A stretch of 64,000 nt of DNA from Weissella confusa (lineage in GTDB: Bacteria > Bacillota > Bacilli > Lactobacillales > Lactobacillaceae): assembly GCA_014332815.1 (NCBI GenBank), contig JACSZT010000019.1:1-64000 (forward strand), read 5' to 3'. Positions 63,955 to 64,000 of the stretch are shown piece by piece; positions within the stretch are counted from its first letter, which is position 1; every line of letters begins with the position of its first letter. The position numbers and the translations under genes are program-made. The notes beneath the pieces are model-generated. The model made no database searches and was not told the DNA's origin. It worked only from the letters and a program-made list of their open reading frames with translations.

Positions 63955-64000
63955 TCAATTTTTGTTGTTTAACAGAAGTTAAACGAATTTACTAGCGAAT

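Overview
ORGANISM AND STATE OF THE SEQUENCE. The gene content is that of a low-GC Lactobacillales chromosome. A heterofermentative lactic acid bacterium of the Weissella/Leuconostoc group is most likely, and Weissella is my inference. The window does not hold these genes in colinear form. It is cut at every multiple of 198. Within each 198-nt period the first 197 bases are reverse-complemented in place and the 198th base is left as it was. For example, methionyl-tRNA synthetase is coded on the minus strand in pieces of about 66 residues that run C-terminus first. When each block is flipped back, all pieces join without gaps, broken start and stop codons reappear, and split terminators and operators become perfect. 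The period is a multiple of three, so reading frames stay open across cuts. Many long ORFs are therefore block-permuted or chimeric proteins. This is almost certainly a processing or constructed artefact and not biology, because every gene longer than one block would be non-functional.

HOW TO READ THE FEATURES. Start, end and strand describe the sequence as given: the span of blocks holding pieces of the gene and the strand on which the pieces are coded. 'Restored' gives the position and strand after flipping the blocks back. Restored strand is always opposite to the listed strand.

LAYOUT (restored). At the left edge are a 5S rRNA and its terminator. Then follow metG, a CPA1 antiporter, tatD-rnmV-rsmA, two CorC-like CBS proteins, veg (opposite strand), comEB-thyA, an LCP cell-wall ligase, a CNT nucleoside transporter, pspC (opposite), a padR-DUF1700-DUF4097 operon and uppP. 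Next on the opposite strand are a split ThrE exporter, a candidate structured RNA and a YihY protein. Positions 20.6-30.9 kb are a xylose/xylo-oligosaccharide locus: a damaged sugar symporter, a GH43 xylosidase, a GPH transporter, the ROK repressor XylR, xylA and xylB, with XylR-type operators and cre sites. Then come a LysM membrane protein (frameshifted), a DHA2 efflux pump, a PTS EIIC-MupG muropeptide-sugar operon, a CBS protein, a TetR-YhgE divergent pair, a glycogen operon (glgBCDAP plus a GH13 enzyme), a TraX-like protein, and a housekeeping run pth-mfd-flippase-S4 protein-divIC-tilS-hpt-ftsH-hslO-lysS. The right edge carries tandem strong promoters and a leader resembling those of rRNA operons, so the window spans the interval between two rRNA loci.

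HOW IT WORKS TOGETHER. The xyl locus would import xylosides, hydrolyse them, isomerise xylose and phosphorylate xylulose under XylR and CcpA control. The glg cluster makes and degrades glycogen. The right-hand third is translation, tRNA modification, division and proteostasis housekeeping. The best candidate for something undescribed biologically is the RNA upstream of the ThrE genes, with five hairpins whose loops share TAACCA. A second is an Hsp33 homologue lacking all four zinc cysteines.
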